Of a DNA stretch of 17,297 nt, positions 7,363 to 14,146 are shown one piece after another. A program made the translations under genes and the position numbers. Below the pieces are notes generated by a model. The model did no database searches and was not told the DNA's origin. It saw nothing but the letters and a program-made list of their open reading frames with translations. Each line of letters starts with the position of its first letter. Within the stretch, counting starts at the first letter, position 1. Origin of the DNA: Spirochaetaceae bacterium (GTDB lineage: Bacteria > Spirochaetota > Spirochaetia > UBA9216); the NCBI GenBank assembly GCA_028527945.1, contig JAQQAK010000421.1:1-17297 (forward strand), written 5' to 3'.

Positions 7363-8262
7363 CTACTCCCCCTTGACCTTGTACACAACTTTGTCTGTTC
7401 TAAAATCAAGCTCACTTAGGTCCTTTTCCAGACCTTCCTGATGTACAACATCCAACACCAAAAGCATATAAGTAAATACATCCTTACTGATTCTGTTACC
7501 TATTCTGACAGGAATACTATAATTTCTTGGATACATCAAGACATCAAAATCATTATCATTTTTTCTTATAATCCTGCATTCTGAAATACTGTTAAAATAA
7601 ACCGAAGACTCAACTTTTAAATTATTAAGACTTTCAAGAAACGCAATAACAGACGAAGGTAGCACAGCACCGACTCTTGGCTCTGTGAATTTTATACCAG
7701 AAACGACCGGCAAATCAAGATCTATAACACTCTTTCCAAGCTGAAAAACAACACCTTCTGAATCTACAGCAGCCGGTATTACACGATTACCAGCCTCTAT
7801 GAGGCATATAGCCAGAGGGTACCTTCCTTTAATATCGATCAAAAGAGTATCTGGAAATCTTTTCTCAACAACAGCAGAAGCAACTTGAGGATAACTTTCA
7901 AGCCTTTTTTTTATTGCTTCAGGTTCAATAGCAAAATATGATTCAGAGACCTTGAGTCCAGCCATTTCAAGAACATCATCATTGGTCATTACAAAATTTT
8001 GATCTGTCCTTACTTTTATTTTGTCAATTACGACATTTCTGGCAAAATAAAGATGATAAACGATCTGAAGGATTACCACCGTCAAAAGGACAGCTATAAT
8101 AATCTTAAATGTTTTTACAGTATTTTCACGCCTCTTTTGATGTCGATCATCCTTTGCGGCTCTTTCAGCAGCATTAACAAGCTTATGCTCTGTATTACTA
8201 TAATCATAAAAAGGGATGTTATGGTTATTAAACTCTTTATTGTATTCTTGAGCCTGACTCAT
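7363..8262 (-). CDS. ftsQ: Cell division protein FtsQ/DivIB
   Basis: A bitopic septal protein that recruits FtsL/FtsB and controls FtsW-dependent wall synthesis. The 299-aa protein has a polar cytoplasmic N-terminus (residues 1-49) rich in charged residues, one membrane segment at about 50-70 (FKIIIAVLLTVVILQIVYHL), then a POTRA domain at about 76-148 with IDKIKVRT, MTNDDVLEMAGL, and the hallmark ASAVVEKRFPDTLLIDIKGR followed by YPLAI. The C-terminal beta domain (about 150-290) is less conserved, as usual in this family. The start ATG overlaps the ftsW stop as ATGA, with GAGGAG five nt upstream inside ftsW, so the two are translationally coupled. Position between ftsW and ftsA supports the assignment. 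Confidence 0.92.
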   Translation of the reverse strand: MSQAQEYNKEFNNHNIPFYDYSNTEHKLVNAAERAAKDDRHQKRRENTVKTFKIIIAVLLTVVILQIVYHLYFARNVVIDKIKVRTDQNFVMTNDDVLEMAGLKVSESYFAIEPEAIKKRLESYPQVASAVVEKRFPDTLLIDIKGRYPLAICLIEAGNRVIPAAVDSEGVVFQLGKSVIDLDLPVVSGIKFTEPRVGAVLPSSVIAFLESLNNLKVESSVYFNSISECRIIRKNDNDFDVLMYPRNYSIPVRIGNRISKDVFTYMLLVLDVVHQEGLEKDLSELDFRTDKVVYKVKGE

Positions 8263-9389
8263 AAACTCTCCTCTCTTTGTCTTTTAGTAACACCAAGCAA
8301 AAAACCACACATTAAAAATGTTACCATCAATGATGAGCCACCATGTGAAAAGAAAGGTAATGGAATACCTGTTGCCGGAACAAGGCCGGAAACAACAGCC
8401 ATATTAAAAAAAGCCTGATATAGAATACAGCTTGTCAAACCAAAACTTAACAGAAAATCATACCTTGAACCGCTTCGATAACTACAGAATAAACCTCTTG
8501 CAGCAAAAAACAAGAACAAGGCAATAAGCAACAAAACTCCAATAAAACCTACTTCTTCAGCAGTAGACGCAAAAATAAAATCAGAATGGACCTCTGGAAG
8601 TCCTCCAAGTTTTTTTAAACCGTTTCCGATTCCACGCCCCCAGAAGCCACCGTTTTGAAGAGCTGAAAAAGCTGCTTTCATCTGAAAACCGGAGCCGACA
8701 GGATCAGAGTCAGGACTTATAAATGAAATAAGACGCTCTACTCTATGTGGTTTTGTAAATAGAAATATCAGAGACAAAGGAACCGCTGCTGCCAGCATAT
8801 ATATAAAGTGCAGCAAAGACACTCCAGCAACAAAAAACAAAGAAAGTCCCATAATCAAAATAAAGACAGCTGAAGAAAAATCATTTTGCATAAGTACAAA
8901 CGCAAAAAGTATTATAAGCATAAGAAGCGGAGGAATTACAGTATTAAGCAAATCCCCCATACGCTCCTGTTTTTTATCAAAAATATTTGCCAAATAAAGC
9001 ACAAGTGTAAGCTTAGCCAATTCTGACGGCTGAAAAGAAAAACCGGAAATAAAGATCCATCTTCGAGCTCCAAGCCGCTCTTCTCCCAACCCAGGTACAA
9101 ATGTTAAAAGAATTAGAACAAGACTTGAAATAAATAATAAAGGAGTTACACGCCTGATAAGCTCTACCGGCAGCTTATAAACACCGAAAGCCAAAAACGC
9201 GCTAATGATACCTAAAAGAAACTGCTTTCGTATAAAGATAAAACTATCGCCATATTGCTGAGAGGCATAATCGTATGAAGCTGAAAAAAGAGCCACAAAC
9301 CCACAACCGGCAAGAAGTACCACCATCATTAAGAGTATAAAATCACATTGTCCGCCTGGAGCTTTTTCGAGCTCAAACCTACTGGTCAA
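8259..9389 (-). CDS. ftsW: Septal peptidoglycan glycosyltransferase FtsW (SEDS family)
   Basis: A polytopic membrane enzyme that polymerises lipid II into septal glycan strands, normally with a class B penicillin-binding protein (FtsI) that is not encoded in this cluster. The 376-aa protein has about ten hydrophobic segments and the SEDS landmarks: GARRWI (107-112) followed by QPSELAK (120-126), MQNDFSSA, GRGIGNG (251-257), the catalytic aspartate in VHSDFIFA (Asp270), and ATGIPLPFFSHGGSSL near the end. The FtsW rather than RodA assignment rests mainly on position between mraY and ftsQ. The start is TTG (9387-9389): an in-frame TAG lies shortly upstream, and the next in-frame ATG falls inside the first membrane segment. 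AAGGA is eleven nt before it, so initiation is probably weak. The gap to mraY is 18 nt. Confidence 0.94.
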   Translation of the reverse strand: MTSRFELEKAPGGQCDFILLMMVVLLAGCGFVALFSASYDYASQQYGDSFIFIRKQFLLGIISAFLAFGVYKLPVELIRRVTPLLFISSLVLILLTFVPGLGEERLGARRWIFISGFSFQPSELAKLTLVLYLANIFDKKQERMGDLLNTVIPPLLMLIILFAFVLMQNDFSSAVFILIMGLSLFFVAGVSLLHFIYMLAAAVPLSLIFLFTKPHRVERLISFISPDSDPVGSGFQMKAAFSALQNGGFWGRGIGNGLKKLGGLPEVHSDFIFASTAEEVGFIGVLLLIALFLFFAARGLFCSYRSGSRYDFLLSFGLTSCILYQAFFNMAVVSGLVPATGIPLPFFSHGGSSLMVTFLMCGFLLGVTKRQREESL

Positions 9390-9407
9390 ATTATCTATTT
9401 TCCTTGT

Positions 9408-10487
9408 CTATTGTATTTTTAAGGTTGAAAGGGCTAAAATCGCAAACATTCCGCCCATTATCCAAAATCTGATAACAACTTTTGTTTCTGCCCAACCTTT
9501 TAACTCAAAGTGATGATGAAGAGGAGCCATTTTAAAAACCCTCTTCCCTCTAATCTTAAATGAAGCGACCTGTATAATCACAGAAAGAGCTTCGAGAACA
9601 AAAACCCCGCCTATAACAACAAGCAACACCTCTTTTTTTATCATAAGAGAGACAACTCCCAGAACTCCACCTAAAGCAAGAGAACCTGTATCCCCCATAA
9701 AAACCTCTGCCGGGTGCGAATTAAACCACAAGAAGCCTATTGAGGCGCCAACAAGAGAAAAGCAGAAAACAGGAAGTTCACTACTCTCAGGTAAATACGG
9801 GATCTGTAAATACGACGCAAAGTCCGCTCGTCCGGTTATATAAGTAAGAATAACAAAAGCTATTCCAACCATAATAACAAGACCTGTCGCAAGGCCATCA
9901 AGTCCGTCTGTTAAATTAACAGCATTAGTCCACGCGACAAGAACAAATACTCCAAAAGGAATATATAAAACGCCTAAATCTGCGACAGGATTCTTAAAAA
10001 ATGGCAGATAAAGCAATGTTGTATGCTCATTTCGATTAAAATATAAAAATAAAACAATACCGAGAGACACGCCAACTTGTCCAATCATCTTAAACTTGGC
10101 ATGAAGCCCCTCGCTGCTCTTTCTGGTAATCTTTAGATAATCATCAAGAAAACCCACAAAACCAAAACCGACCAACGAAATGAGAGCTATCCACATGTAA
10201 GGGTTATCCAAATCCTGCCAAAGAAACGACGATACAAAAACTGCAATAATAATAAGGATTCCGCCCATAGTAGGCGTTCCGCTTTTGTATAAATGAGATT
10301 GAGGACCATCTGTCCTAACCATCTGGCCAAGCTTAAACTTTCTCAAAGATTTTATAATTTTGGGGCCAAACAAAAAAGAGATAAATAAAGCTGTTACAGC
10401 TGCATAAGCCGCTCGGAAAGTAATATATTGAAAGATATTAAAAGCAGATATTCTATCTACAAGAGGAAAAAAGATCTCTTTTAACAT
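9408..10487 (-). CDS. mraY: Phospho-N-acetylmuramoyl-pentapeptide transferase MraY
   Basis: An integral membrane enzyme that transfers phospho-MurNAc-pentapeptide from UDP to undecaprenyl phosphate, making lipid I. The 359-aa length is typical. Diagnostic motifs are all present: GTPTMGGILII, FVGFLDDYLK with the Asp115-Asp116 pair, NAVNLTDGLDGLATG (188-202, Asp194 and Asp197), FMGDTGSLALGG (Asp266), and the cytoplasmic APLHHHFELKGW histidine cluster (His324-326). About ten membrane segments can be seen. The ATG start (10485-10487) has GGGAG six nt upstream and overlaps the 3' end of murF by 7 nt. Its substrate is the product of the adjacent murF, so the overlap links successive pathway steps. 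Confidence 0.97.
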   Translation of the reverse strand: MLKEIFFPLVDRISAFNIFQYITFRAAYAAVTALFISFLFGPKIIKSLRKFKLGQMVRTDGPQSHLYKSGTPTMGGILIIIAVFVSSFLWQDLDNPYMWIALISLVGFGFVGFLDDYLKITRKSSEGLHAKFKMIGQVGVSLGIVLFLYFNRNEHTTLLYLPFFKNPVADLGVLYIPFGVFVLVAWTNAVNLTDGLDGLATGLVIMVGIAFVILTYITGRADFASYLQIPYLPESSELPVFCFSLVGASIGFLWFNSHPAEVFMGDTGSLALGGVLGVVSLMIKKEVLLVVIGGVFVLEALSVIIQVASFKIRGKRVFKMAPLHHHFELKGWAETKVVIRFWIMGGMFAILALSTLKIQ

Positions 10488-11920
10488 GCGATACTCCCGA
10501 ATTTAGCCATAACCGGTTCAACAAGCCGATCAAGCCGCATCGAATTTGAAGCTTTCAGAAGAACAAGATCCCCTTCCTTTAGCAGTCTTATAACCTTGAC
10601 TTCAAGCTCTTTGTAATTACTAAAATAAAAAATAGACTTTTTCTTTTTCAACGCTTCATTTTTATTCAAAGCTGTTTCATAAGATAATTTCATATCAGCA
10701 CCTAAAAAGAAAATAAGATCAGCAGCACTTTCGACAGCAAACTCTCCTGCTTTTTCGTGGATTCCTATACTCAAAGAACCCAACTCCTTCATATCGCCAA
10801 AAATATATATTTTACGTCCAGCCCATTCAAGGCTGTCAGCAAAGGTAACAATCTTTTCAAAAGATTCATAATTTGCATTGTAACAATCATTAATAAGCGT
10901 CAATTCTGCTTCAATAATTTCAGTACGGCCGGAAACGAAAGAAGCAGACTCAAGCCCCTGCTTTATCTGTAAATTAGATAAACCAATTTTATTTCCAAGC
11001 ACGCAGGCAGAAATAGCATTTACAAGATTATGCTTGCCGGGAATAGCAACTTCAACATCAAGTCCGCCAAAATGTAGCATCCAGCCTTTCAGTCCAAGAT
11101 CTACATACGCAAAATCTGAATAAAGCTTTCTTATACTATCTTCACCAAAATAAATAACTTCACTACTAAGTCCCTCTGCAAGAAAATCTTTAAAAGATTC
11201 ATTTTCATTTAAAAAGAGGAAGCTATTTTTGTTAAAATACTTTACAGACCGGCGTTTTTCAAACGCTGTAGTTTCTATATTTTTAAAAATACCAATATGA
11301 GCAGAACCTATATTAGTTATTACTACTATTTCAGGTTTTAGTATATCAGCAAGGATATCCATCTCTCCAACACGATTTATCCCCATTTCCATAATGGCGT
11401 AATCATGCTGTTCTCTTATATCAAAAACCGATAAAGCAAGACCAATTTCAGAGTTGAGGTTTCCTTTAGTTTTTACAACAGAATATTTTTCAGCCAATAC
11501 TGAAGCAATAAATTCTTTTGTAGTTGTCTTGCCATTACTTCCTGTAATACCAATTTTGACAGGATGCTTTACGCCATCAAGGTATCCAGCAGCAGACTGT
11601 TGCAGAGCTTTTAGAGTGTCACCAACTATTAGAAAAAATACTTCATTATAAGTAATTAAAATATTATCAATTAATTCCTTATGAGAATCAGCCCATTCAC
11701 ATATAACAACAGCGCCTACAGCACCAGATTTAAAAACATCTTCTATAAAATTATGTCCATCAGCGCGCTCACCTGACAAAGCAACAAAAAGGCAACCTTC
11801 AGAACAGCTCCTTGAATCTATTACAACAGAAAAAACAGAAACATGAGAAGCTCCTTCAAGCCTGCCACCAGTCCAGGAGCAAAGATCTTTAGTAGAAAAA
11901 ATTGAACAAGAATCAGCCAT
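10481..11920 (-). CDS. murF: UDP-MurNAc-tripeptide:D-Ala-D-Ala ligase MurF
   Basis: Adds D-Ala-D-Ala to UDP-MurNAc-tripeptide in the cytoplasm, using ATP. I start it at ATG 11918-11920 (479 aa), with AGGGG ten nt upstream; the longer frame begins with a TTG at 11942-11944 and has no better site. The N-terminal UDP-binding domain includes VIDSRSCSEGCLFVALSGER with GHNF, followed by the Mur ligase ATP loop GITGSNGKTTTKEF (124-137), KGNLNSEIGLALS, MEMGINRVGEM (Glu178 region) and NIGSAHIG (203-210). The C-terminal ligase domain contains LINDCYNANYESF and IFGDMKELG. It is the only Mur ligase in this cluster. The start overlaps the end of ftsL by 8 nt, suggesting coupling. MurF is favoured over MurE by the NDCYNAN and GDMKELG motifs. 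Confidence 0.96.
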   Translation of the reverse strand: MADSCSIFSTKDLCSWTGGRLEGASHVSVFSVVIDSRSCSEGCLFVALSGERADGHNFIEDVFKSGAVGAVVICEWADSHKELIDNILITYNEVFFLIVGDTLKALQQSAAGYLDGVKHPVKIGITGSNGKTTTKEFIASVLAEKYSVVKTKGNLNSEIGLALSVFDIREQHDYAIMEMGINRVGEMDILADILKPEIVVITNIGSAHIGIFKNIETTAFEKRRSVKYFNKNSFLFLNENESFKDFLAEGLSSEVIYFGEDSIRKLYSDFAYVDLGLKGWMLHFGGLDVEVAIPGKHNLVNAISACVLGNKIGLSNLQIKQGLESASFVSGRTEIIEAELTLINDCYNANYESFEKIVTFADSLEWAGRKIYIFGDMKELGSLSIGIHEKAGEFAVESAADLIFFLGADMKLSYETALNKNEALKKKKSIFYFSNYKELEVKVIRLLKEGDLVLLKASNSMRLDRLVEPVMAKFGSIAC

Positions 11921-12203
11921 CGTTACTATTCCCCTGTCTTTCAATTTCTATCCTAAAAACCTTATCTCCATCAACCTTATCAAGATTAAGTTCTTTACCT
12001 GCTATTTTATCTATACGAAATGGAGATTTTAAATATTCTATCCCCATGATAGTTTTCTTGTTTTTCTCAAAAAGCTCTTTTTGCACAGACTCAAGACGCG
12101 CGACATCTCCCTCCAAAACATCATACCTGTATGATTGCAATACAGATAGAAAAAGAAGAGCTGGAACTGAAAATATCATCAATGTAATTATTATCTTTTT
12201 CAA
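11913..12203 (-). CDS. ftsL: FtsL-like small bitopic division protein
   Basis: A 96-aa protein with the FtsL layout: a very short cytoplasmic N-terminus (KK), one membrane segment at about residues 4-23, a charged helical stretch likely to form a coiled coil (about 28-52), then SPFRIDKIAGKELNLDKV, which resembles the FtsL/DivIC pattern near the end of the coiled coil. FtsL forms a complex with FtsQ and FtsB to activate FtsW-FtsI. Sequence similarity in this family is low, so the name depends on size, topology and the conserved slot directly after rsmH. The start is TTG, overlapping the rsmH stop as TTGA, with GAGGA nine nt upstream. An ATG at codon 9 lies inside the membrane segment and is unlikely. 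The end overlaps murF by 8 nt; in many bacteria ftsI would stand here instead. Confidence 0.8.
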   Translation of the reverse strand: MKKIIITLMIFSVPALLFLSVLQSYRYDVLEGDVARLESVQKELFEKNKKTIMGIEYLKSPFRIDKIAGKELNLDKVDGDKVFRIEIERQGNSNDG

Positions 12204-13162
12204 ATACTAAATTCCTCATCTGATATTTTTTCAACGACCCGTAACTTCGAACTTCTTGATGGAGCGTTTTCACGAACTTCTTCAATTGTCGGAATCACAG
12301 GTTTCTTGGTAAGAATTTTCACAATTTTCCTACCATTACAGTTACATATCGGCTGTTCAGGAGGACATATACAGGTCTTATTCATACTTTTAAAAAATTG
12401 CTTTACTATTCTATCTTCTAAAGAATGAAAAGTTATCACTCCCATACGTCCACCTGGCTTTAAAACACGCAGCGCATTTGCCAAAGCGGCATCAAGCCTT
12501 GCAAGCTCTCCATTAACAGCTATTCTTAAAGCCTGAAAAGTCCTAGTCGCCGGATGAATTCTTCCATGCCGATAATCAGCCGGAGAGGCCTTCTTTATAA
12601 GTTCCGCAAGCTGACCTGTTGTCTCTATTCGGCCAAGCTTTCGTTCAGCTACAATAGCTCTGGCAAAACGTCTTGAAAGGCGTTCTTCGCCGAATTCATA
12701 AATGAGATTCGCAATCTCGACCTCCGGATACTCATTAACGATATCAGCAGCCGACAGTTCAAGCTCTGCCGAAAGCCGCATATCAAGAGGCTCATCATGC
12801 AAGAATGAAAAGCCTCTTCCGGATTTCTCATAATGAAATACAGAAATACCTAAATCAAATAGAATAAGATCGGGTCGTTCATCTCCCAGAGGATACTGCT
12901 TGAAAAATACATTAAACCACTGATTATACAACCTTACTCGATCGCCAAAAGGTGCAAGCCTCTCTCTGGCTACTGCTTGAATGTTCTTATCTGCATCAAG
13001 ACCAACAATATTCAACCAGTCACACTTACCAAGAAAAAACTCGGAATGGCCGCCCTCCCCCAAGGTACAGTCAATCATAAGACGATCAGACGCCTCTGGC
13101 TTTAAATAGTTGTATACTTCCTCCTTCAGTACTGAATAATGTACAATATCCATGAACGACAT
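12200..13162 (-). CDS. rsmH: 16S rRNA (cytosine-1402-N4)-methyltransferase RsmH (MraW)
   Basis: Methylates the N4 position of C1402 in 16S rRNA at the decoding centre using S-adenosylmethionine. The 320-aa length is standard. Signatures in order: HYSVLKEEVYNYL, the SAM-binding DCTLGEGGHSEFF (GEGGHS at 35-40), the LILFDLGIS motif with the family-typical GRGFSF and PLDMRLS, RTFQALRIAVNGE, GGRMGVITFHSLEDRIVKQF, and a Cys-containing ICPPEQPICNC stretch followed by LTKKPVIPT. The ATG at 13160-13162 follows mraZ by 14 nt and has no clear Shine-Dalgarno; another ATG three codons in is possible. Reinitiation after mraZ may be how it is translated. Its place after mraZ is the classic start of dcw clusters. 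Confidence 0.97.
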   Translation of the reverse strand: MSFMDIVHYSVLKEEVYNYLKPEASDRLMIDCTLGEGGHSEFFLGKCDWLNIVGLDADKNIQAVARERLAPFGDRVRLYNQWFNVFFKQYPLGDERPDLILFDLGISVFHYEKSGRGFSFLHDEPLDMRLSAELELSAADIVNEYPEVEIANLIYEFGEERLSRRFARAIVAERKLGRIETTGQLAELIKKASPADYRHGRIHPATRTFQALRIAVNGELARLDAALANALRVLKPGGRMGVITFHSLEDRIVKQFFKSMNKTCICPPEQPICNCNGRKIVKILTKKPVIPTIEEVRENAPSRSSKLRVVEKISDEEFSI

Positions 13163-13176
13163 ATATTCTGAATCTG

Positions 13177-13617
13177 CTAAAGATTAAGCTCATCGCCTAA
13201 ACCTTCTGCAGCAGCCAGAAAATCCTCCTCACTTTCATTTAAGTATTGGTCATAGGTTTCTGTATCCCATATTTCCATATATTTCTCCATTGCGAGAAGA
13301 ACAACTTCCCGGGAAAGACCTGCGGCTTCCCTTAGAGACGGCGGAATATTAATTCTGCCGGATTTATCAAGTTCACATTCCTGCGCCGGTGCAATAATAC
13401 GCCTCTGCAAAAGGCGCGTTCTAGATTTAAAAACCGAAGAAGACTCCAAAATAATAGTTGAAATCCTCGACCATTCTTCAGGGGTATAAACCCAAAGACA
13501 TTTATCTATGCCACGGGTCAAAACAAGGCAACTACCCGGAATTTGAGTACGAAGGCGTGAAGGAATGAGCATTCTGCCTTTTTCATCTAAATTATTCCTG
13601 TACTCACCGGTAACCAT
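13177..13617 (-). CDS. mraZ: Transcriptional regulator MraZ
   Basis: A DNA-binding protein of the AbrB/SpoVT fold that in E. coli represses its own dcw operon by binding TGGGN repeats before mraZ. The 146-aa protein has the two expected tandem domains, each with the DxxxR core: DEKGRMLIPSRLR (residues 11-23) and DKSGRINIPPSLR (84-96). Between them is VLTRGIDKCLWVYTPEEW, typical of the family. The C-terminal tail is acidic. The ATG is preceded by TGTGGGA seven nt away, so the ribosome site appears to be part of the last operator box. It is the first gene of the minus-strand array and diverges from a DUF1820-type gene. Autoregulation is inferred from family knowledge and the adjacent boxes. Confidence 0.96.
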   Translation of the reverse strand: MVTGEYRNNLDEKGRMLIPSRLRTQIPGSCLVLTRGIDKCLWVYTPEEWSRISTIILESSSVFKSRTRLLQRRIIAPAQECELDKSGRINIPPSLREAAGLSREVVLLAMEKYMEIWDTETYDQYLNESEEDFLAAAEGLGDELNL

Positions 13618-13624
13618 CGTTTAT

Positions 13625-13659
13625 TCCCACATACCCCTATAAATCCCCACTTTCTACCA
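13625..13659 (-). promoter_or_regulatory. Putative MraZ operator: four boxes with 10-nt spacing
   Basis: Reading the minus strand toward mraZ, the boxes are TGGTA (13655-13659), TGGGG (13645-13649), TAGGG (13635-13639) and TGGGA (13625-13629), each separated by exactly 5 nt. Two boxes match the TGGGN consensus known for E. coli MraZ, and the other two carry one mismatch each. The exact 10-nt period puts them on one face of the helix, as expected for a ring-shaped MraZ oligomer. The last box ends 8 nt before the mraZ start and provides the probable Shine-Dalgarno, so binding could affect transcription while the same bases serve translation. Confidence 0.82.
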
Positions 13660-13667
13660 CCTTTTAC

Positions 13668-13696
13668 ATATTAAACCATCAAATTTGTTTTTTAAA
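13668..13696 (-). promoter_or_regulatory. Candidate promoter of the mraZ/dcw array
   Basis: TAATAT (13668-13673) as a -10 box lies 17 nt from TTTAAA (13691-13696) as a -35 box, with a long A-tract just upstream (about 13701-13715) that could act as an UP element. Transcription would begin near 13660, at the first MraZ box, so a bound repressor would block initiation or early elongation. The -35 match is only 4 of 6, and the region is so A/T-rich that other placements are possible. The rest of the divergent spacer (to 13796) shows only A/T-rich DNA and weak possible -35/-10 pairs for the plus-strand gene (TTAACC and TACAAA). Confidence 0.42.
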
Positions 13697-13796
13697 CCTT
13701 TATTTTTTTTTATTAAAGAAATAATAAAATTTTCCGATAATGAAACTTAACCTTTGTTTAGTAGTATTTTTACAAATAAAAAAGTAAGTATTATGT

Positions 13797-14087
13797 ATGT
13801 CAATTTACAGGGTTCACTTCAAATGGAAAGAAAAAGATCTACAACTTAAGGCAACCAGCCTAGATTTAACTCACCCCTATTTTGTTTCAATAAAGAATTT
13901 GATAATAAATAAAGAATCAAAGCTGATAATAGACCCATCAGAAGATGAGATAAAAAGACTCTTTGGTAAAGCTGAACATTTAATGATACCATTTCAAAAT
14001 GTTTCGTTAATCGAAGAGTTTAAAGACGATGCTTTTGAAGAAGCTAAGGTGATGGATTTTAAACTTTTAGAAGAAGAAAATAAATAA
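13797..14087 (+). CDS. DUF1820-family small protein
   Basis: The only plus-strand gene, 96 aa. It begins MSIYRVHFKWKEKDLQLKA, with LIIDPSEDEIKRLF in the middle and a HLMIPFQNVSLIEEF segment later. From memory this matches the DUF1820 layout (an N-terminal Y-x-V-x-F strand, a VDPSEE-type motif, then an IP-x-x-x-V-x-x-I-x-E segment), a family of about 100 aa found in proteobacteria and spirochaetes whose function I do not know. The C-terminus is acidic and lysine-rich. No signal peptide or membrane segment is seen. The start is ATG with only a weak AAGTAAG-like site before it. It diverges from mraZ and converges on the GH57 gene. The domain call comes from motif recall, not a search. Confidence 0.82.
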   Translation: MSIYRVHFKWKEKDLQLKATSLDLTHPYFVSIKNLIINKESKLIIDPSEDEIKRLFGKAEHLMIPFQNVSLIEEFKDDAFEEAKVMDFKLLEEENK

Positions 14088-14126
14088 TAAAAAAAGCGCT
14101 CAAAACCAGATCAGTATCGAGCGCTT
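14081..14126 (-). terminator. Intrinsic terminator of the DUF4912-GH57 operon
   Basis: AAGCGCTC (14094-14101) pairs perfectly with GAGCGCTT (14119-14126) around a 17-nt loop, in which GAT and ATC can add a small inner stem. On the minus strand the stem is followed by a T-rich tract (TTTTTTTATTATTTATT, running to 14081), a classic Rho-independent terminator 20 nt past the GH57 stop codon. On the plus strand the stem is followed by ATCATAATC, so termination of the DUF1820-type transcript would be weaker, although the hairpin may still act on both. Confidence 0.85.
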
Positions 14127-14146
14127 ATCATAATCAACTTTGTCAG

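Noticed and set aside
129..8418. Several plus-strand open frames of 70-150 codons opposite topA, dprA, ftsZ, ftsA and ftsQ
   Set aside because: They lie antisense to clearly conserved genes, show no recognisable domains, have biased low-complexity translations and lack ribosome sites. They are by-products of the opposite strand's codon use.
11921..11944. Longer murF start at TTG 11942-11944
   Set aside because: The ATG at 11918-11920 has a ribosome site and fits the usual MurF N-terminus; the upstream extension lies inside ftsL.
13681..13780. A/T-rich stretch before mraZ as a replication origin or repeat
   Set aside because: No DnaA-box series, iterons or direct repeats are seen; A/T-richness is normal for a low-GC promoter region.
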